Positions 1-8,042 of a stretch of 51,932 nucleotides of DNA are shown here, in pieces. This DNA comes from Hellea sp964576765 (GTDB taxonomy: Bacteria; Pseudomonadota; Alphaproteobacteria; Caulobacterales; Maricaulaceae). The notes under the pieces are model-generated. The model was not told the DNA's origin. It saw only the letters and a list, made by a program, of their open reading frames with translations, and searched no databases. Position 1 is the first letter of the stretch. Each line of letters opens with the position of its first letter. The stretch is taken from NCBI GenBank assembly GCA_964576765.1, contig CAZNWH010000004.1, positions 1 through 51,932 on the forward strand, written 5' to 3'. The translations under genes were made by a program, and so were the position numbers.

Positions 1-20
1 TGCCCGGCGGGCATATTTTT
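1..20 (+). terminator. Rho-independent terminator of an upstream plus-strand gene
   Basis: Arms TGCCC (1-5) and GGGCA (9-13) form a short GC-rich hairpin followed by TATTTTT (14-20). This is the normal layout of an intrinsic terminator for a plus-strand gene that ends to the left of the window. The upstream gene is not visible, so the assignment rests on structure only. Confidence 0.45.
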
Positions 21-59
21 CTGGCCCCATTTTTAAATGCGGGGTTGGCGCATGCATCC

Positions 60-138
60 GTGTATTTTGCGTTCCGCAATAAATTTTAAATGAACGAATA
101 AGGTTCATTTTCAAATTTAAATCTTCCGCAAAATACAC
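60..138. repeat. Nested inverted repeat in intergenic DNA
   Basis: GTGTATTTTGCG (60-71) is exactly complementary to CGCAAAATACAC (127-138). Inside lie AAATGAAC (88-95) against GTTCATTT (103-110) and AAATTT (81-86) against AAATTT (113-118), so the whole 79-bp stretch can fold into one long, AT-rich, interrupted stem. It lies between the end of senC and the left terminator. It could be a dispersed intergenic palindromic element or a structured 3' region; no coding potential is visible. Confidence 0.4.
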
Positions 139-143
139 CTCAG

Positions 144-163
144 AAAAGCGCCGCTAAGCGGCG
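144..163 (-). terminator. Rho-independent terminator of senC
   Basis: CGCCGCT (149-155) and AGCGGCG (157-163) pair almost perfectly. On the minus strand the hairpin is followed by TTTT (complement of 147-144). It lies 12 bases past the senC stop codon, as expected for a terminator of that gene. Confidence 0.55.
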
Positions 164-175
164 AACGTTATAGAA

Positions 176-802
176 TTACTTTCCGGTTTTGAGGTGGTAT
201 TTCACCCGCCCTGCAATGTCGGGGACAGAAGCGCGGCCCGTAAAAATTTCTAGAAATTTGCCGTTTTTATCCATGAAGTAGATAATATCAGAATGATCGA
301 CGGTGTAATCTGCGGCGCTGTCGGGTGTTGGGACTTTTTGCGCATAGACTTTAAAGGCCGCTTTCGCGGTTTCGACTTGCGCCGCCGTACCTGTCAAACC
401 GACAAGCCCATTTGGAAATCCATTGGCTGTCACATATAATTTCAAGCTTTCCGGCGTATCGCGCTCGGGATCTACACTCATAAATACATAATTGAGTTTA
501 TCAGACCCTTTATCGACTTGGGTCTGAACCACTCCCATTTTTTGCAAGGCCGTCGGGCAAATATCTGGGCAAAAGGAAAACCCGAAATAAATGAGCTGCG
601 GCTTTCCAAGAAAATCCTCTTGCGTCACCTCCCGACCCTCATGGTTCGTCATGATAAAGGCGCCGCCAATATCGGCCTCTCCGGAGACGACAGTTTTGCC
701 GACATTAGCTGTAGGGCCTTTGCAAGCCCCTAATGTGAGAGCAAAACCGCTGGCTAGAACTGTGAGCAAACCAAATTTTATGATGTCTTTCATCTGATGC
801 AT
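176..802 (-). CDS. senC: SCO1/SenC family copper-binding lipoprotein
   Basis: Predicted periplasmic, membrane-tethered thioredoxin-fold protein of the SCO1/SenC/PrrC family, which delivers copper to the CuA centre of cytochrome c oxidase and in photosynthetic relatives affects RegB signalling. A lipoprotein signal ends at LGAC (Cys27), followed by the SCO domain. The copper site is visible as Cys78-Pro-Asp-Ile-Cys82 with the distant ligand His170 in DHSD. Length (208 aa) is normal for the family. Start: ATG at 802 or, with better ribosome-binding spacing from GACGAG, the ATG three codons later (793). It is divergent from regB with only 41 bases between the starts, so the two promoters must overlap. 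Family assignment is firm; the exact role (oxidase assembly or redox signalling) is inferred. Confidence 0.92.
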   Translation of the reverse strand: MHQMKDIIKFGLLTVLASGFALTLGACKGPTANVGKTVVSGEADIGGAFIMTNHEGREVTQEDFLGKPQLIYFGFSFCPDICPTALQKMGVVQTQVDKGSDKLNYVFMSVDPERDTPESLKLYVTANGFPNGLVGLTGTAAQVETAKAAFKVYAQKVPTPDSAADYTVDHSDIIYFMDKNGKFLEIFTGRASVPDIAGRVKYHLKTGK

Positions 803-843
803 CTCGTCTATATAAGGCTGATTATGTCAGGCCAATTTGAAAG

Positions 844-2205
844 ATGGACATGAACAGCAAGACCATTTTCGTCAAGCCGCCAACTGACGCACCTCTCCAG
901 GCTACGCCCCCGCCGCCGCCTCTAAGACGCCGCGCTAATACGTCAGGACAATTAAGGCGGAATACCTTGGTCTTGCTACGCTGGGCCGCGATTGGCGGAC
1001 AATGCCTAGCCTTATTAATTGTCTCGCAAGTTTTGGGGTTTGAATATCCTCTTCTTCCCTGCGTCGCGATTATAATCTTAAGCGTTATCGTCAACATCCT
1101 CGTGACGGCTACTTTTGAGCTTGACCGCCGTGTCGGAGATCGTGAAGCGGGCCTGCAATTAGCCTATGATCTATTCCAACTTACCGCCTTGTTGTGGCTG
1201 ACAGGCGGGATGAGTAATCCTTTTGCAGTGCTTTTTTTAGCTCCCGTTGTGACCAGTGCAACAACGCTCAATAAGCGTGTATTATTCACATTGGGATTTC
1301 TGGCCACAGGTTTATCCTTTGCTCTTTTATTTAAATATCAACCTTTACCATGGGAGCCCGTTGGAAGTTTTAATCTGCCCTTTGTTTTTCGAGTAGGCGT
1401 TTGGATGGCCATCATGGTCGGCAGTGCCTTTACCTCACTTTATGCGTGGCGGGTAACGCGCGAGTCGCGCCGCATGTCAGATGCCCTAGCAGCGACAGAG
1501 GCCGTATTAGCTCACGAACAAAAGCTTTCGGCTCTCGGCGGGATGGCAGCCGCGGCAGCTCATGAACTGGGGACGCCCCTAGCCACCATTCAGGTCACAG
1601 CCAAAGAAATGACACGTGAACTTGATCCGAATACTCCGCTTGGAGAAGATGCGGCATTGATGCTCTCTCAAGCGCAACGGTGCCGTGATATCTTAGAACA
1701 ACTGTCTCTTCGGGGTGATGAAGGTGATGAAATCCATGATAGCTTGTCATTGGAAGACTTGCTCGAAGAAGCGGCCGAACCTTATATTACCTTTGGTAAA
1801 GACATTTCTATCAAAATTATAGACACTGAAGGTGCGCCTATGATCCGTCGTCAGGCAGAGCTCTTATATGGGCTTAAGAATTTCATCGAAAACGCCGTCG
1901 ACTTTGCCAAAGACGTCGTTGAGCTTAATGGCATATGGCAGGCGGGTAAATTAGTGGTGACGATAGGTGATGATGGCGAGGGCTTTGACCCGACTATTAA
2001 GGGCCGACTTGGACAACCTTATGTCAGTAAACGACAAAGCCCCAAACAAGTTGATGAACTCGCTGGAGGTCTGGGATTAGGTGTTTTCATTGCAACAACC
2101 TTGATTGAACGCACAAGCGGGAAAGTAAGTTTTGGGCGTAGCCACCTTGGAGGGGCCCAAATTCGCATAGTCTGGTCTCGCAAAAATGCAGAGATATTTA
2201 TCTAG
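844..2205 (+). CDS. regB: Redox-sensing histidine kinase RegB/PrrB/ActS
   Basis: Membrane histidine kinase of the global redox system RegBA (PrrBA, ActSR). A proline-rich N-terminus is followed by about six membrane segments (roughly residues 40-200), including GGMSNPF (121-127), the quinone-binding signature of this family. The H-box has phospho-acceptor His240 in AAHELGTPLATI, and Cys280 in QRCRDIL matches the redox-active cysteine of RegB. The N-box (NFIENAVDFA) and a glycine-rich ATP lid (GGLGLGVF) follow. Length 453 aa is typical. regA lies 50 bases downstream on the same strand, so kinase and regulator are probably co-transcribed. Expected output is control of respiration and carbon metabolism by oxygen or quinone redox state; targets in this window are not known. 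Confidence 0.93.
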   Translation: MDMNSKTIFVKPPTDAPLQATPPPPPLRRRANTSGQLRRNTLVLLRWAAIGGQCLALLIVSQVLGFEYPLLPCVAIIILSVIVNILVTATFELDRRVGDREAGLQLAYDLFQLTALLWLTGGMSNPFAVLFLAPVVTSATTLNKRVLFTLGFLATGLSFALLFKYQPLPWEPVGSFNLPFVFRVGVWMAIMVGSAFTSLYAWRVTRESRRMSDALAATEAVLAHEQKLSALGGMAAAAAHELGTPLATIQVTAKEMTRELDPNTPLGEDAALMLSQAQRCRDILEQLSLRGDEGDEIHDSLSLEDLLEEAAEPYITFGKDISIKIIDTEGAPMIRRQAELLYGLKNFIENAVDFAKDVVELNGIWQAGKLVVTIGDDGEGFDPTIKGRLGQPYVSKRQSPKQVDELAGGLGLGVFIATTLIERTSGKVSFGRSHLGGAQIRIVWSRKNAEIFI

Positions 2206-2255
2206 CATCTAAACTGCATTGCGCTTATATGGTAAGCAGCGTAGAGGATTGACTT

Positions 2256-2801
2256 ATGACCGACTACAATATCCCCGAAGATAATACCCTCATGATACTT
2301 GATGATGATGGCCCCTTTCGAAACCGTCTGGGACGCGCTCTTGAACATCGCGGGTTTTCCGTCCAACTCGTCGAAACTGTTGCCGAAGCCAAAGCTGTGG
2401 CACAAGCCAATCCGCCGGCCTATGCCGTCCTCGATATGCGTTTGGAAGATGGTAATGGCTTGGACGTCATTGACAAAATTCATGAAACCCGTCCTGAGTG
2501 TAAAATGGTAATGCTCACAGGATATGGGAATTTAGCCACGGCTGTCTCGGCCGTCAAACGCGGCGCGGTAGATTATCTTGCCAAACCCGCTGATGCTGAT
2601 GATGTGTGTAAAGCTCTTCTTGCCGCGCAAGGACAGGCGCCAGAGCCGCCTGAAAACCCAATGTCTGCGGATCGTGTACGCTGGGAACATATACAGCGTG
2701 TTTACGAACTTTGCGGAAAAAATGTATCCGAGACAGCTCGACGTCTCAATATGCACCGCAGAACTTTGCAGCGTATTTTGGCAAAACGCGCGCCCCGTTA
2801 A
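2256..2801 (+). CDS. regA: Response regulator RegA/PrrA/ActR
   Basis: Two-domain response regulator and partner of RegB. The receiver domain carries the acidic pocket (LDDD near residue 15), phospho-acceptor Asp60 in VLDMRLEDG, the MLTGYG threonine and the AKPAD lysine. The C-terminus is the small Fis-type helix-turn-helix typical of RegA (ETARRLNMHRRTLQRIL), which is almost invariant in the family. There is no sigma-54 AAA domain between them, and the length of 181 aa fits RegA rather than NtrC-type regulators. The start is an ATG with GAGG upstream. In Rhodobacter, regA follows senC and regB is divergent; here regA follows regB instead. Confidence 0.94.
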   Translation: MTDYNIPEDNTLMILDDDGPFRNRLGRALEHRGFSVQLVETVAEAKAVAQANPPAYAVLDMRLEDGNGLDVIDKIHETRPECKMVMLTGYGNLATAVSAVKRGAVDYLAKPADADDVCKALLAAQGQAPEPPENPMSADRVRWEHIQRVYELCGKNVSETARRLNMHRRTLQRILAKRAPR

Positions 2802-2858
2802 GATACTTTGACTTTGGTTAAGAGCTAAGCGATAATCCCTTAAAAATTAGGGGAATAT

Positions 2859-4775
2859 ATGCGACATTTGTTAAGCGCTGGCTTGCTAGCATTGGGATTA
2901 ACAGCTTGCGGGCAAACGGATCAAACTACTGATAAAACACAAGACGCTGTAACTGCTGCCGACACAAAGAGTCAAAGCACAAGCCGGCAAAAAGATTACG
3001 CCGAGACCAATAATGTCTATTTCGGCGATCTTCACATCCATACCAAAAATAGTTTTGACGCTTATATCTTTAACGTGCGTAGCACGCCCGATGATGTTTA
3101 CCGCTTTGCCAAAGGCGAGAGCGTAAGGCACCCCTCCGGTTTCGACATTACCATTGGCGGAGACCCTTTAGACTTTGTTGCAGCCACAGATCATGGTGCT
3201 TATATGGGTATACTCCCGGCGATGAATGATCCTGATAGCCCGCTATCTAAACTCGATATGGCCAAAGATATGTTCGGAACTGATCCGGAATTAATCACAG
3301 GAGCCTTCAATAAAATCGGCGGATCCGTCAGAAGCGGTGAGCCCTTTCCCGAGGCTTATGATCGTGAGGTCATTGACTCGACATGGCAAAATACGATTGC
3401 GACAGCCGATAAACATTATGCTCCGGGGAAACTCACAACATTTGCCGCTTATGAATATACTGCTGTCTCTACTCAAGGCCGCGAAGACAGTAGTTTTATT
3501 GGCGGGAATTTACACCGCAATGTCATCTTCAAGGATAAAGCTCCTAAACGGCTTTTCTCAACTCTGGACTCCATAAACCCCGAAGACCTTTGGACATGGA
3601 TGGATGGACAGCGCTCAGGTGGCATTGATGTGATGGCTATCCCGCATAATTCCAATGTGTCTGACGGCGAGATGTTTGCCATGAAAAAATATTATGGCGA
3701 GGATATTGATACGGCCTATACGGCGCAGCGCGCTAAAAATGAACCTATTGTCGAAATGACTCAAGTTAAAGGGACATCGGAAACGCACCCTGCCCTTTCT
3801 CCGAATGATGAATGGGCCAATTTCGAAATCTACGAACTCTTACTCGCCTCTGATGTAAAATCAAAAATGAAAGGGAGCTATATTCGTCAAGCACTAGCCG
3901 ATGGTCTTGGATTAGAGAAAAAAACAGGAACAAATCCTTATAAATTTGGCCTTATCGGCGCATCGGATACCCATGTGGCTGGCGGAGCCTTTGATGAAAA
4001 AGACTATTGGTCAAAAGTCGGAATTTTGGATGGCACAGCAGAAGGCCGCGGCTCTATCCCGCCCGGCGGGGCCAAAAGTTGGGAAGGTGTTCAGCGTGAT
4101 GTGAATGCCGAAAACTGGTTTAGCCGGTGGAGCGCCTCAGGCCTTGCCGCAGTCTGGGCCAGAGAAAATACCCGCGAGGCGATTTATGAAGCCATGGAGC
4201 GCAAAGAAACTTACGCAACATCCGGCCCACGTATGAAAGTGCGTATGTTTGGCGGGTTTGATTATGAAACGGCTCTCTTGGATGATACCGATATGATCGC
4301 TAAAGCCTATGCCGGCGGTGTTCCTATGGGCGGTGATCTAAGCTCTTCAGAAACTGCGCCTCGCTTTCTCGTTTGGGCGATGCGCGATACACGTAATGCG
4401 CCCTTACAGCGGCTGCAAATGGTCAAAGTTTGGCATGACGGAAACTCGGCTCAAGAAAAGCTCTATGATATTGCTTGCTCGGATGGCGGAACCGTTGATC
4501 CCAACACACACCGTTGTCCTGATAATGGCGCGAGCGTAAACTTGGATGATTGTTCTATATCGACGAATAAAGGCGCCCCGGAACTTAAAACGCTTTGGCA
4601 AGATCCTGATTTTGATCCAAAAATGGCTGCCAGCTATTATGTAAGAGTTTTAGAAAACCCTACCTGCCGCTGGAGCACATGGGACGCTCTGAAAGCTGGT
4701 GTGGAGCGACACCCAGATCTTCCGCCAACGCTTCAAGAACGGGCCTACACATCGCCCATTTGGTATAACCCTTAA
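2859..4775 (+). CDS. DUF3604 family lipoprotein, PHP-like metal hydrolase fold
   Basis: Predicted secreted lipoprotein: a 16-residue signal ends at LTAC (Cys17). The mature protein matches the DUF3604 family, whose members resemble PHP-type metal-dependent phosphoesterases. Putative metal ligands are in GDLHIHT (His59, His61), AATDHGAYMG, PHNSN and ASDTHVAGG. Length of 638 aa is normal for the family. The substrate is not known and I do not assign one. It is followed 19 bases later by the peptidyl-prolyl isomerase and HupE-like genes; the three lie on one strand with almost no spacing and probably form an operon. A short hairpin-capable stretch (CCCT to AGGG) lies in the leader next to the ribosome-binding site GGGG. 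Confidence 0.85.
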   Translation: MRHLLSAGLLALGLTACGQTDQTTDKTQDAVTAADTKSQSTSRQKDYAETNNVYFGDLHIHTKNSFDAYIFNVRSTPDDVYRFAKGESVRHPSGFDITIGGDPLDFVAATDHGAYMGILPAMNDPDSPLSKLDMAKDMFGTDPELITGAFNKIGGSVRSGEPFPEAYDREVIDSTWQNTIATADKHYAPGKLTTFAAYEYTAVSTQGREDSSFIGGNLHRNVIFKDKAPKRLFSTLDSINPEDLWTWMDGQRSGGIDVMAIPHNSNVSDGEMFAMKKYYGEDIDTAYTAQRAKNEPIVEMTQVKGTSETHPALSPNDEWANFEIYELLLASDVKSKMKGSYIRQALADGLGLEKKTGTNPYKFGLIGASDTHVAGGAFDEKDYWSKVGILDGTAEGRGSIPPGGAKSWEGVQRDVNAENWFSRWSASGLAAVWARENTREAIYEAMERKETYATSGPRMKVRMFGGFDYETALLDDTDMIAKAYAGGVPMGGDLSSSETAPRFLVWAMRDTRNAPLQRLQMVKVWHDGNSAQEKLYDIACSDGGTVDPNTHRCPDNGASVNLDDCSISTNKGAPELKTLWQDPDFDPKMAASYYVRVLENPTCRWSTWDALKAGVERHPDLPPTLQERAYTSPIWYNP

Positions 4776-4794
4776 ACCTTAAAACGAATCATAA

Positions 4795-5622
4795 ATGTTT
4801 AAATTGTTTCGCGAACCTCTCGTTCATTTTATAATTTTGGGCAGCTTGCTTTTTATAGGTCATTCACTTTGGCAAAGTCATGTGTCCAAGGCAGAGTATA
4901 CGATTACCGTTAGCCCCGATGAAATGGAGCGACAAGCCACTATCTTTGCAGGTGAAAACCGGCGTCAACCCACCGATGAAGATCTGCAAGCCTTGATTTT
5001 TGCCTATGTCGAAGAACAAGCCTTAATGCGTGAAGCTTCGCGTATAGGATTGGGCAGTGACGATACAATTATTCGCCGCCGTCTCGCCCAAAAAATGCGC
5101 TTTATGATCGAAGATGTCGACGCTCCACAAAAGCCGGATGACACGACTCTCGACACTTGGTTTAAGGACAATATCAACAAATTTGTTAGACCCGAAACAC
5201 GAAGTTTTTCTCACATATATTTTAGTCCTGAAAAACACGGTAAAAATTTAGAGGTCAATGTCGATAAAGTCATGAATATTGTCGATGACGCTGAATGGAA
5301 ATCGCTGGGCGATCCTTTCATGCTTAAACGTGAATTCAAAGCGCTTTCTACAATTGATATTAAACGCCTCTTTGGTGCCGATTTTGCAGCCGGTGTCTTC
5401 AACGCCAAAATATCGGGCTGGCAGGGGCCTATCGATTCTGCCTTTGGCAGGCATCTCGTTCGCATAGATGAGACCAGAGCGAAAATAACACCTGAACTCG
5501 CCGATATTCGGCCACAAGTTATAAGCGCCTGGCAAGATGAAATCCAAAGAGAGACAAATACTAAGCGCCTTAAAGACCTCATCAAAAAATATAAAGTCGT
5601 TATAGAAGAACCCCAAAAGTGA
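4795..5622 (+). CDS. Membrane-anchored peptidyl-prolyl cis-trans isomerase, parvulin/SurA type
   Basis: A single N-terminal membrane segment (about residues 9-25, FIILGSLLFIGHSLW) is followed by a helical chaperone region and a parvulin-like domain (roughly 115-250), with the pattern RSFSHIYFS and a late FGRHLVRI strand. The domain is expected in the periplasm, helping fold exported proteins. Length of 275 aa fits the PpiC-like proteins usually found beside HupE/UreJ-like genes. Its stop codon overlaps the GTG start of the next gene (GTGA), indicating translational coupling. Clients are unknown; the neighbouring membrane protein or lipoprotein are obvious candidates, but that is inference. 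Confidence 0.8.
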   Translation: MFKLFREPLVHFIILGSLLFIGHSLWQSHVSKAEYTITVSPDEMERQATIFAGENRRQPTDEDLQALIFAYVEEQALMREASRIGLGSDDTIIRRRLAQKMRFMIEDVDAPQKPDDTTLDTWFKDNINKFVRPETRSFSHIYFSPEKHGKNLEVNVDKVMNIVDDAEWKSLGDPFMLKREFKALSTIDIKRLFGADFAAGVFNAKISGWQGPIDSAFGRHLVRIDETRAKITPELADIRPQVISAWQDEIQRETNTKRLKDLIKKYKVVIEEPQK

Positions 5623-6587
5623 GGTATTTTCTTTCACTTTTTTTCTTTTATTTTTTTGCTTTTTCAGCACAAGCCCATGAAGTTCGACCGGCCTTTCTTA
5701 GCATTACAGAGACCGCGCCTGCAGAATTTACCGTCTTGTGGAAACAGCCCGTTTTAGACGGTAAACGACTGAAAATAAAACCGACTTTTCCTGATGAATG
5801 CACGGTTAGTCATAACACATTATCGCGTCAAGCGGGTACCGTAATTGATAGCCGAGACGTTTTTTGTACATTGACCGAAGGTGAAATCTCCCTGCCTGGA
5901 CTGGAGAGGACTCTGACAGATGTCTTTGCGCAAATCACCTATCTGTCCGGCGAAAGCCGCTCGGCCCTGATTAAGCCCAGCTCACCAGTATTTAGTTTAG
6001 GCGGTAAAGCCGAGAGCCCCGCGGGACAGTATTTACGGATTGGAGTCGAGCATATCTTGCTAGGCTGGGATCATCTTCTCTTTGTCATAGGTCTTACCTT
6101 ACTGGTGAGCCGGCGACAAATATTAGGCGTTGCCACTGCCTTTACCCTTGCCCATTCAATCACTTTGGCCCTAGCTGCGTTTGGACTTTTGAGCCTTCCA
6201 ACTCGTCCGGTGGAAATCCTTATTGCCGCCAGCATTGTTTTGCTCGGTGTTGAAATCATGCGAAAACAACAAGGCCATAAAACCCTCGCAACACAGCGGC
6301 CTTACCTAATCAGTTTTTTTATTGGCCTTATCCATGGCTGCGGCTTTGCAAGCGCCCTCTCCGAAATTGGATTACCCAAGGGTACAGAACTACTAGCTTT
6401 ATTACTCTTTAACATCGGTGTTGAACTTGGCCAATTTGCGGTCATTTTTATCGCACTCGTCATCCTAACACTCGTCGCCCAAACAAGTCATAAGATACTG
6501 AGAAAAACCGAAACATTCTTAACTTACGGACTTGCCAGCACTGCCATGTTCTGGGTTATTCAGCGCCTTGGTGATTATTGGGTCTAA
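5619..6587 (+). CDS. HupE/UreJ-like membrane protein
   Basis: Signal peptide (about residues 1-19, ending FSAQA) followed by an extracytoplasmic beta-rich region of about 110 residues and then six or seven membrane segments of the HupE/UreJ_2 type. Histidines likely to bind metal lie in GVEHILLGWDHLLFVIG, TLAHSITL and GLIHGCGFA. HupE and UreJ proteins are linked to nickel uptake, but this longer subfamily with an N-terminal domain is widespread in organisms without hydrogenase, so the transported ion is open. No hydrogenase or urease genes are in the window. The start is GTG at 5619, overlapping the previous stop. The stop codon shares bases with that of the convergent epimerase gene. Confidence 0.82.
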   Translation: MRYFLSLFFFYFFAFSAQAHEVRPAFLSITETAPAEFTVLWKQPVLDGKRLKIKPTFPDECTVSHNTLSRQAGTVIDSRDVFCTLTEGEISLPGLERTLTDVFAQITYLSGESRSALIKPSSPVFSLGGKAESPAGQYLRIGVEHILLGWDHLLFVIGLTLLVSRRQILGVATAFTLAHSITLALAAFGLLSLPTRPVEILIAASIVLLGVEIMRKQQGHKTLATQRPYLISFFIGLIHGCGFASALSEIGLPKGTELLALLLFNIGVELGQFAVIFIALVILTLVAQTSHKILRKTETFLTYGLASTAMFWVIQRLGDYWV

Positions 6588-7765
6588 GCTGACCTTAAGG
6601 ACTGAGCTAATTTATCAGCTTCGGCGGCGGCGCAGAATAAATGATAAAAGGTACTGGTCGGCATGACTTTTGAAATAATATCACCCTCAGGGTTTAGCTG
6701 ATCAGCCCAACCTCCTTTGACAGGAACATCCAAATAATATTTCATCAAAGCCTTAATAGCCTTTGAAGCCTCTTCAAAATACTGCGTTTGACCTGCCGCG
6801 GCTTGGGCTACTGAAGCTTTGATCAGTTCGGTTTGTGGCCAACTTCGCAAAGTCGGTTTTGACGGAGAACCGTCAAGCTTTACGGCATCACATAAAAGAC
6901 CCAATTGAGGATTAAGCCCATATTTGATCCCTCCTTCATAAAGGTCATTAGCGTATTCATTCATATTGCGCCCAGAGAGCCGCTCATAAACCCGCAAAAG
7001 CCAACACCATTCCATCATATGCCCGGGCTCGGTTGGACCGCCATCGCCATTTTCAGGGCTCCAATCCGGATTAAAGAATTCCAATAGCGCTTGGCGCTTG
7101 GTATCAAAGAAATGTTTCTCAAATAGCTCAAACATATCATCGGCCAGTTTTAGATATGTCTTATCCTTCGTAATTTCATAAAGAGCGAGAAAGCTTTCAA
7201 ACAAATGCATATGCGGGTTTTGACGCCGCTGAGACGATTCCGGCAAAGGCAGAGCCTCGTACCACCCGCCATTATTCGCCTTTAAATGCGTGTTTAAAAA
7301 CCCAAGGGTATCTTCAGCCGTTTTTAGAGCCGCGTGATCGTTAAAGGCTTTGTAGCGCCATCCGCCCGATAATAAAATAAAGGCTTGGGCATAGGTATCG
7401 CGCATATCGTCATGCATTTCACCGGTACCCGTCACCAAATGTGCGCACCCTCTTGGTCCTGATCCATTAACAAAATCACCACCCGCAAAGCCGGGGCCCG
7501 TCAAAAACTCCCAGACATGATCGCAAGGGCGTCTTGCCTCATCATACCAGCCCAAATGCGCGGCATGGGCATAAACATAAACATAGCGGGCCTGAACGCG
7601 AACACGTCGCAAATGATCGACGTCCGGTGTTCCGTCCATAAATAAGTGTTCATAGGCCCCGCCGCGTGGATCACAGCCATTTTTGTCCCAATATTTAAGC
7701 GCTGTCTTGCACCAGTTCGTAAATGTAGTGCTGGCCTCGAGGAAATGTGTTTGAGCGTCTGTTAT
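6584..7765 (-). CDS. AGE family sugar epimerase/isomerase with non-canonical or damaged start
   Basis: N-acylglucosamine 2-epimerase family protein ((alpha/alpha)6 barrel), expected to interconvert ketoses and aldoses or epimerise at C2. Family features include RVRVQARYVYVYAHA near the N-terminus, conserved histidines in GCAHLV, MHLFESFLALYE and EPGHMMEWCWLL, and a late STFYHLFCAAAE. The first canonical ATG is at 7639, giving 351 aa. However, the 42 codons upstream of it (7640-7765) encode conserved family sequence, with NWCKTALKYWD and GCDPRGGAYEHLF. This extension contains no ATG, GTG, TTG or CTG; it begins with ATA at 7765, two codons after an in-frame TAG. The true protein is therefore about 393 aa, with either an ATA start or a base error or mutation there. 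Substrate unknown. Confidence 0.8.
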   Translation of the reverse strand: MTDAQTHFLEASTTFTNWCKTALKYWDKNGCDPRGGAYEHLFMDGTPDVDHLRRVRVQARYVYVYAHAAHLGWYDEARRPCDHVWEFLTGPGFAGGDFVNGSGPRGCAHLVTGTGEMHDDMRDTYAQAFILLSGGWRYKAFNDHAALKTAEDTLGFLNTHLKANNGGWYEALPLPESSQRRQNPHMHLFESFLALYEITKDKTYLKLADDMFELFEKHFFDTKRQALLEFFNPDWSPENGDGGPTEPGHMMEWCWLLRVYERLSGRNMNEYANDLYEGGIKYGLNPQLGLLCDAVKLDGSPSKPTLRSWPQTELIKASVAQAAAGQTQYFEEASKAIKALMKYYLDVPVKGGWADQLNPEGDIISKVMPTSTFYHLFCAAAEADKLAQSLRSA

Positions 7766-7850
7766 GGTCTATTCTCGCTAGCTAATTTAAGTAAATTGAT
7801 TTGACCACAAAACGATAAAGAATGGATAAAGAGACAATGACATAATCGGT

Positions 7851-7950
7851 NNNNNNNNNNNNNNNNNNNNNNNNNNNNNNNNNNNNNNNNNNNNNNNNNN
7901 NNNNNNNNNNNNNNNNNNNNNNNNNNNNNNNNNNNNNNNNNNNNNNNNNN
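7851..7950. other. Assembly gap of 100 N
   Basis: Exactly 100 undetermined bases, the usual placeholder for a gap of unknown length. The 10 bases immediately before it (7841-7850) and immediately after it (7951-7960) are identical, CATAATCGGT. The two contig ends may simply overlap, so the true gap may be zero or negative, or a repeat may have stopped the assembly. The gap lies in the divergent promoter region between the epimerase and the DddP-like gene. Confidence 0.97.
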
Positions 7951-7957
7951 CATAATC

Positions 7958-7978
7958 GGTATAATTTAAAATTATACC
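7958..7978. promoter_or_regulatory. 21-bp palindrome, candidate operator
   Basis: GGTATAATTT (7958-7967), one spacer base, then AAATTATACC (7969-7978) form a perfect inverted repeat. Outer arms CATAAT (7951-7956) and ATTATG (7983-7988) extend the symmetry. It sits 65-85 bases upstream of the DddP-like start, in the divergent region with the epimerase gene. It may be a repressor or activator site; no regulator gene is adjacent. The assembly gap directly beside it may be linked to this structure. Confidence 0.4.
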
Positions 7979-8042
7979 CATCATTATGCCTTCTCGGATG
8001 ACACATACAATTCTTCTGCTATTTTATATTATAGGAGAGATA

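Noticed and set aside
5211..5670. Long minus-strand frames opposite the isomerase gene
   Set aside because: They lack a plausible start and family pattern, and lie fully opposite a well-supported gene; shadow frames.
5619..6587. Hydrogenase or urease nickel-supply gene
   Set aside because: HupE/UreJ similarity is real, but no hydrogenase or urease gene is present and the subfamily with an N-terminal domain is common without them.
7762..8006. Frames spanning the run of N on the minus strand
   Set aside because: They exist only because undetermined bases contain no stop codons; the known parts show no family similarity.
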